Part shown: positions 32,722 through 35,894 of the stretch, piece after piece
How positions within the stretch are numbered: position 1 is the first letter of the stretch
Layout: the number at the start of each line of letters is the position of its first letter
From: Bacteroidota bacterium
GTDB lineage: Bacteria > Bacteroidota > Bacteroidia > B-17B0 > Aurantibacillaceae
Assembly (NCBI GenBank): GCA_030684395.1
Contig: JAUXTT010000035.1
Coordinates: 1 to 35,894 of the forward strand
Length of the DNA: 35,894 bases
Reading direction: 5' to 3'
The notes under the pieces: model-generated
Database searches by the model: none
Told to the model about the DNA's origin: nothing
Seen by the model: only the letters and a program-made list of their open reading frames with translations
Position numbers and translations under genes: made by a program

Positions 32722-33534
32722 TTAAATCTCGCTGATCAGGGTTTTCATAATAAGTGTCATCTTCGGCTCCTGAATTGCCGCAACACGCTGAACATCTTCA
32801 TGTGTAGTTACTTCAATTTTTCCCGGAACACCAAGGTCTGTCACAATACTTATTCCAAAACAAGGAATACCTGCATGACGCGCTGCAATAACTTCAGGTA
32901 CGGTGCTCATACCCACGGCATCTCCGCCAATGATACGTACATATTTATATTCAGCCGGAGTTTCCAGTGTAGGCCCGGTTAAACCCACATATACACCTTC
33001 GCTAACTTTAATGTCCAAACGTTTCGCAATTTCTTTTGCTTTTGCAATAGCTCTGTGATCATATGGTTCGCTCATATCAGGGAAGCGGGGGCCAAACTCA
33101 CTGTAGTTTTTTCCGATCAAAGCATTCGGGAATAAATTAATGTGATCGTTAATGATCATGATCTCTCCGATTTCAAAATCAGGGTTCATACCACCACTTG
33201 CATTGGAAAGGAACAGCATTTTTATTCCTAATAATTTCATTACACGTACAGGAAATACAACTTGTTCCATGCTATATCCTTCGTAGTAATGAAAACGTCC
33301 TTGCATAGCCACTACTTTTTTTCCTCCCAATAATCCGAAAATCAGTTTACCCGAATGTCCTTCTACAGTGCTAACAGGGAAATTAGGAATAGTCTCGTAG
33401 GGTAATACAAATTCAACTGAAATTTCTTTTACCAATCCACCTAAACCTGTTCCTAAAATGATTCCTATCTCGGGATTAAAATTATTGGTTGCCTTCTGAA
33501 TATTTTCGGTGGTGTATTTTATGTGCTCTAACAT
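32722..33534 (-). CDS. punA: Purine nucleoside phosphorylase
   Basis: A cytosolic trimeric PNP that splits inosine or guanosine with phosphate to base and ribose-1-phosphate, for purine salvage. The 270 aa show [11 protein letters not shown] (phosphate loop, about 25-35), the [17 protein letters not shown] segment, [11 protein letters not shown], the [10 protein letters not shown] motif, and the base-binding [19 protein letters not shown]. The length and motifs fit the low-molecular-weight (PNP-I) branch rather than the hexameric DeoD type. The ATG at 33534 is in the conserved place for the family, so the 53-bp overlap with the end of lpxK is real. The two genes share a transcript. Confidence 0.93.
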   Translation of the reverse strand: MLEHIKYTTENIQKATNNFNPEIGIILGTGLGGLVKEISVEFVLPYETIPNFPVSTVEGHSGKLIFGLLGGKKVVAMQGRFHYYEGYSMEQVVFPVRVMKLLGIKMLFLSNASGGMNPDFEIGEIMIINDHINLFPNALIGKNYSEFGPRFPDMSEPYDHRAIAKAKEIAKRLDIKVSEGVYVGLTGPTLETPAEYKYVRIIGGDAVGMSTVPEVIAARHAGIPCFGISIVTDLGVPGKIEVTTHEDVQRVAAIQEPKMTLIMKTLISEI

Positions 33535-34612
33535 ATTTTTTTATTAAGTCGTTAAATTCTTCTGTTTTGTTCCTTAAGTCAATTTCTAAGGGGAGTACAA
33601 ATATAGGTAAGTCTTTTAATTTATCTGCAAAAGCTGGAGCAGTTAATTTAACGGCATCTTTCTCTGTAGTAATCAGCAATTTATTTTCACCCTGTATAGC
33701 TTTGAAGGCATTTATGAGTTCAGTTATTTCTGCTTCGGAATAATAATGGTGATCCGGGAAAACCCGCAATTCTACATCATTAGCGTACTCTTTAACATAG
33801 GTATGCAGGGGTTTGGGATTGGCAATTCCTGAAAACAGTAATACATTGTATTTAAAAAGATCCATAGCAGGTTTTAATGGTTCCTTTTTTGGATCATATA
33901 AGTGATACAGATTCCCGTATTTTAAATAAGAAAAGAAAAGATTTTGATATGGAAAAGGTTTAATGTCTTTAATGATAGAACGCAGATCAACATTGGTGGC
34001 TTTATCGGGGGTTTTGGTTACAATAATAATATCGGCACGTATAGAATTGGATTTAGATTCGCGTAAATAACCGGAAGGTAAAAAAGTATCGTGGATATAA
34101 AGATCAGAATAATCAGTAAGTAAAATGTTTAAGCCTGCTTTAACTGCACGATGTTGAAAGGCATCATCTAAAATAACCACATCGGGTTTGTTTTCTCCTG
34201 CCCGGGCTCCTAAAGGCGGGTCTTTTAAAAGGTTCTGAATTCCCCTTACCCTGTTAGAATCTACACAAACCAAAATATCCTTATGTTTGGTATGAAAAAT
34301 CATTGGTTCATCGCCGATAGTTTCGGCAGTCGCTTCCTCATTTGCAAGAATATAACCGCTTGTTTTTCTTTTATAGCCCCTGCTGATGGTTGCCACGCGG
34401 TAGTCTTTTTTCAGGAGTTTGATAATGTAATCTACATGAGGAGTTTTTCCGGACCCGCCAGCGCAAAGGTTTCCAACACAAATGGTTTTTATTTCTCCCG
34501 AAAATGAATTTGATTTAAAAACCTTCCAGTCATACAAACGATTTCTAATGGCAACAACCATTGCATATATCAATGAAACAGGATATAGAAGTATGTATCT
34601 GAGTGTTGCCAA
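33482..34612 (-). CDS. lpxK: Tetraacyldisaccharide 4'-kinase, TTG start
   Basis: An inner-membrane kinase that phosphorylates the lipid A precursor at the 4' position. The 376-aa protein has an N-terminal membrane-associated segment ([20 protein letters not shown]), then the Walker A site [18 protein letters not shown] (about 47-64), the catalytic region [19 protein letters not shown], and [10 protein letters not shown] (Walker B like). The start codon is TTG (34612..34610); no ATG suits the N-terminus, because the next Met lies within the membrane helix. This places the organism among lipid A makers. The end overlaps the PNP start by 53 bp. Confidence 0.93.
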   Translation of the reverse strand: MATLRYILLYPVSLIYAMVVAIRNRLYDWKVFKSNSFSGEIKTICVGNLCAGGSGKTPHVDYIIKLLKKDYRVATISRGYKRKTSGYILANEEATAETIGDEPMIFHTKHKDILVCVDSNRVRGIQNLLKDPPLGARAGENKPDVVILDDAFQHRAVKAGLNILLTDYSDLYIHDTFLPSGYLRESKSNSIRADIIIVTKTPDKATNVDLRSIIKDIKPFPYQNLFFSYLKYGNLYHLYDPKKEPLKPAMDLFKYNVLLFSGIANPKPLHTYVKEYANDVELRVFPDHHYYSEAEITELINAFKAIQGENKLLITTEKDAVKLTAPAFADKLKDLPIFVLPLEIDLRNKTEEFNDLIKKYVRAHKIHHRKYSEGNQ

Positions 34613-34691
34613 TCAGCAGTTTTTTTAAGCAGGCTAAACATAAAGATTATTATTCTAAAGACAAAATAAATGTGCTTTACTCATTGTGAAA

Positions 34692-35381
34692 TCAGATGGC
34701 GGTAAATTTGTAACCAATTCCTCTGATAGAATGAAAATGCCTTGGTTGTTTACTGTCTTCTTCAAATATTTTTCGGAAATTCAAGATGTAATTATCAATA
34801 GTTCGTGCCGAAGGATTTTCATCCGGGGTCCAGAGATTAAGAATAATATCGTTGCGTGAAACTACTTGATTCTCGCGGCTTATCAGCAGTTTAAGCAGAT
34901 GGATTTCTCGGTTCGATAATTCTATTTTTTGCCCGTTTTTTACCTGCACCTCAAAGGAAGAAAAATTGATCTCAAAATTATTGAATGTATAAACATCTTC
35001 TTTTTCAATTCCGGGGAAACGTTTGTTGAGTATTTGTACCCGCAGTAATAATTCTTCCAAATTAAAAGGTTTCGTGAGGTAATCATCAGCTCCGGATTTT
35101 AAGCCTTCAATACGATCGTTCCCTGAACTTTTTGCCGATAAAAATAATACAGGTACTTCAGGCTTTAGCTTTTTTAATTGCTTACAAACTTCTATACCAT
35201 TCAGCTCAGGTAACATTATATCCAAAATAACCAGTCCCGGATTTTTTTGTTTGAAAATTTCAATAGCTTTTTTCCCGTTTTCTGTATGCAAAACCTCATA
35301 TCCTTCAATGGTTAAATTTAATTTTATGAGGTCGGCAAGTGTTATTTCATCTTCAACCAACAATATTTTTTTGTTTTGCAT
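34692..35381 (-). CDS. OmpR/PhoB-type response regulator
   Basis: A two-domain DNA-binding response regulator of 229 aa. The receiver domain (about 4-118) contains VEDE (acidic pocket), the phospho-acceptor Asp in LVILDIMLP, and the conserved Lys in DYLTKPFN. The C-terminal winged helix (about 130-227) has IELSNREIHLLKLLI, RNDIILNLW, and the wing HSIRGIGYKF. The start at 35381 (MQNKKILLVEDE) is chosen over 35417 because the receiver begins there. No sensor kinase is in the window, although one could lie elsewhere. It is divergent from the secreted-protease gene. Confidence 0.93.
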   Translation of the reverse strand: MQNKKILLVEDEITLADLIKLNLTIEGYEVLHTENGKKAIEIFKQKNPGLVILDIMLPELNGIEVCKQLKKLKPEVPVLFLSAKSSGNDRIEGLKSGADDYLTKPFNLEELLLRVQILNKRFPGIEKEDVYTFNNFEINFSSFEVQVKNGQKIELSNREIHLLKLLISRENQVVSRNDIILNLWTPDENPSARTIDNYILNFRKIFEEDSKQPRHFHSIRGIGYKFTAI

Positions 35382-35603
35382 GCCTATAAGTCGACAAAAA
35401 TCAGGTTTTTGCCTCAAATTTTATTGTTAAATCCCAAATCCCTATTGTTTTTTTTGTATTTTTATTTTAAGATTGTCGGGTTAAAATTAATAGAAAAAAA
35501 CAAATCAACTAATAAACATGAAATAGCTGTGTGCCAAAAGCAAAAAGATCAAGGCAAATGCGGTGAATTCCATGTGGTAAACTTAAAAAATAAAATAACA
35601 CAC

Positions 35604-35894
35604 ATGAAAAAACAACTACTCACGTTAGCTACCTTGTCGGTTTTTGGATCGGCAAGTATGTTTGCACAGAACAACTTTGTGAACTCGAATGCGACGTTTA
35701 CAAAGCAAAATGGCAATGGGACGCAAAAAATTGTAAGATGCGGGGCTCCACAGCCAGGTATTGAATGGGATACTAATTTTAATAAATTGGTTGAAGAATA
35801 TGTTAAGCAACATACTGACCCAACAGGTAAAGTGTCAACCGTTCCTGCTACAATTCCGGTAGTTGTTCACATTATACACAATCAAAATTCTGTT
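35604..35894 (+). CDS. Secreted metalloprotease-like protein, 5' part only
   Basis: The first 97 residues of a gene that runs off the window. It begins with a signal peptide (MKKQLLTLATLSVFGSASMFAQ), then a short pro-region containing CGAPQPGIEWDTNFNKLVEEY and the strand TIPVVVHIIHNQNSV. That arrangement is what the pro-segment and first catalytic strand of M43/cytophagalysin-like secreted proteases of Bacteroidota look like. The zinc site HExxH would be further right and is not seen, so the assignment rests on the N-terminus. The preceding 35418-35603 stretch shows no clear TAnnTTTG box. Confidence 0.65.
   Translation, partial: MKKQLLTLATLSVFGSASMFAQNNFVNSNATFTKQNGNGTQKIVRCGAPQPGIEWDTNFNKLVEEYVKQHTDPTGKVSTVPATIPVVVHIIHNQNSV

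Noticed and set aside
1-35894. tRNA, rRNA or riboswitch genes
   Set aside because: No cloverleaf with a TTCGAAT-type arm, no rRNA-like conserved core and no known riboswitch signature was seen on reading either strand.

Overview
The window reads as a chromosomal segment of a Bacteroidota bacterium, most likely an environmental flavobacterium- or sphingobacterium-like lineage. Several things point that way. Two secreted proteins end in type IX secretion (Por) sorting domains. Several genes are preceded by the Bacteroidota -7 promoter box TAnnTTTG, and Shine-Dalgarno sites are scarce. The DNA is AT-rich. The gene families also fit: LuxC-like acyl-CoA reductase beside a 4Fe-4S ferredoxin, monofunctional proline dehydrogenase, CtaA, LpxK, and an M43-type secreted protease start. 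No rRNA, tRNA, CRISPR or phage structural module was seen.

Layout. Positions 1-11.5 kb are mostly housekeeping and accessory genes: proline dehydrogenase, an M23/LysM envelope peptidase, a LacI-type regulator, a rhomboid-like protease overlapping a small Rieske protein, a ferredoxin divergent from an acyl-CoA reductase, a helix-hairpin-helix protein, and two APC amino-acid permeases separated by a terminator that ends exactly at the second start codon. Positions 11.1-12.8 kb hold a small coiled-coil protein, a NarL-type response regulator and a small HTH protein. Positions 12.8-18.4 kb are the most unusual part. Three adjacent genes encode five copies of one roughly 125-residue beta-rich domain; the middle gene is frameshifted. 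They are followed by a ribosomal-peptide (RiPP) locus of the grasp-with-spasm type: 70-aa precursor, ATP-grasp ligase, an unknown 61-aa protein, a SPASM maturase and a membrane-anchored DUF6624-like protein, packed almost without gaps.

Positions 18.4-24.5 kb (minus strand) form a four-gene unit that looks like a synthase-dependent exopolysaccharide machine. It comprises an outer-membrane TolC-like channel fused to a TIM-barrel glycosidase-like domain, an HlyD-type periplasmic adaptor, a TackOD1 zinc-binding protein with a degenerate GGDEF-like domain, and a processive GT2 synthase. Then come ctaA, a T9SS-secreted protein, a complete IS4-family element with exact ends and a 10-bp target duplication, a 748-aa FG-GAP repeat protein with a T9SS tail, a GT-C membrane glycosyltransferase, a TlpA-like thioredoxin, purine nucleoside phosphorylase, lpxK, an OmpR-type response regulator, and the start of a secreted metalloprotease-like gene.

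Short mobile repeats are scattered through the window. An element with the CTTCGACAGGCTCAG signature sits in frame inside both proline dehydrogenase and CtaA. Three intergenic palindromic repeats (CGCAGAT, CGCAGAG and CCACAGAG types) abut stop codons or fill gene gaps. The IS4 element has split a terminator hairpin, and each of its own ends carries an inward-reading terminator. All functions are read from motifs and family knowledge; no searches were run.
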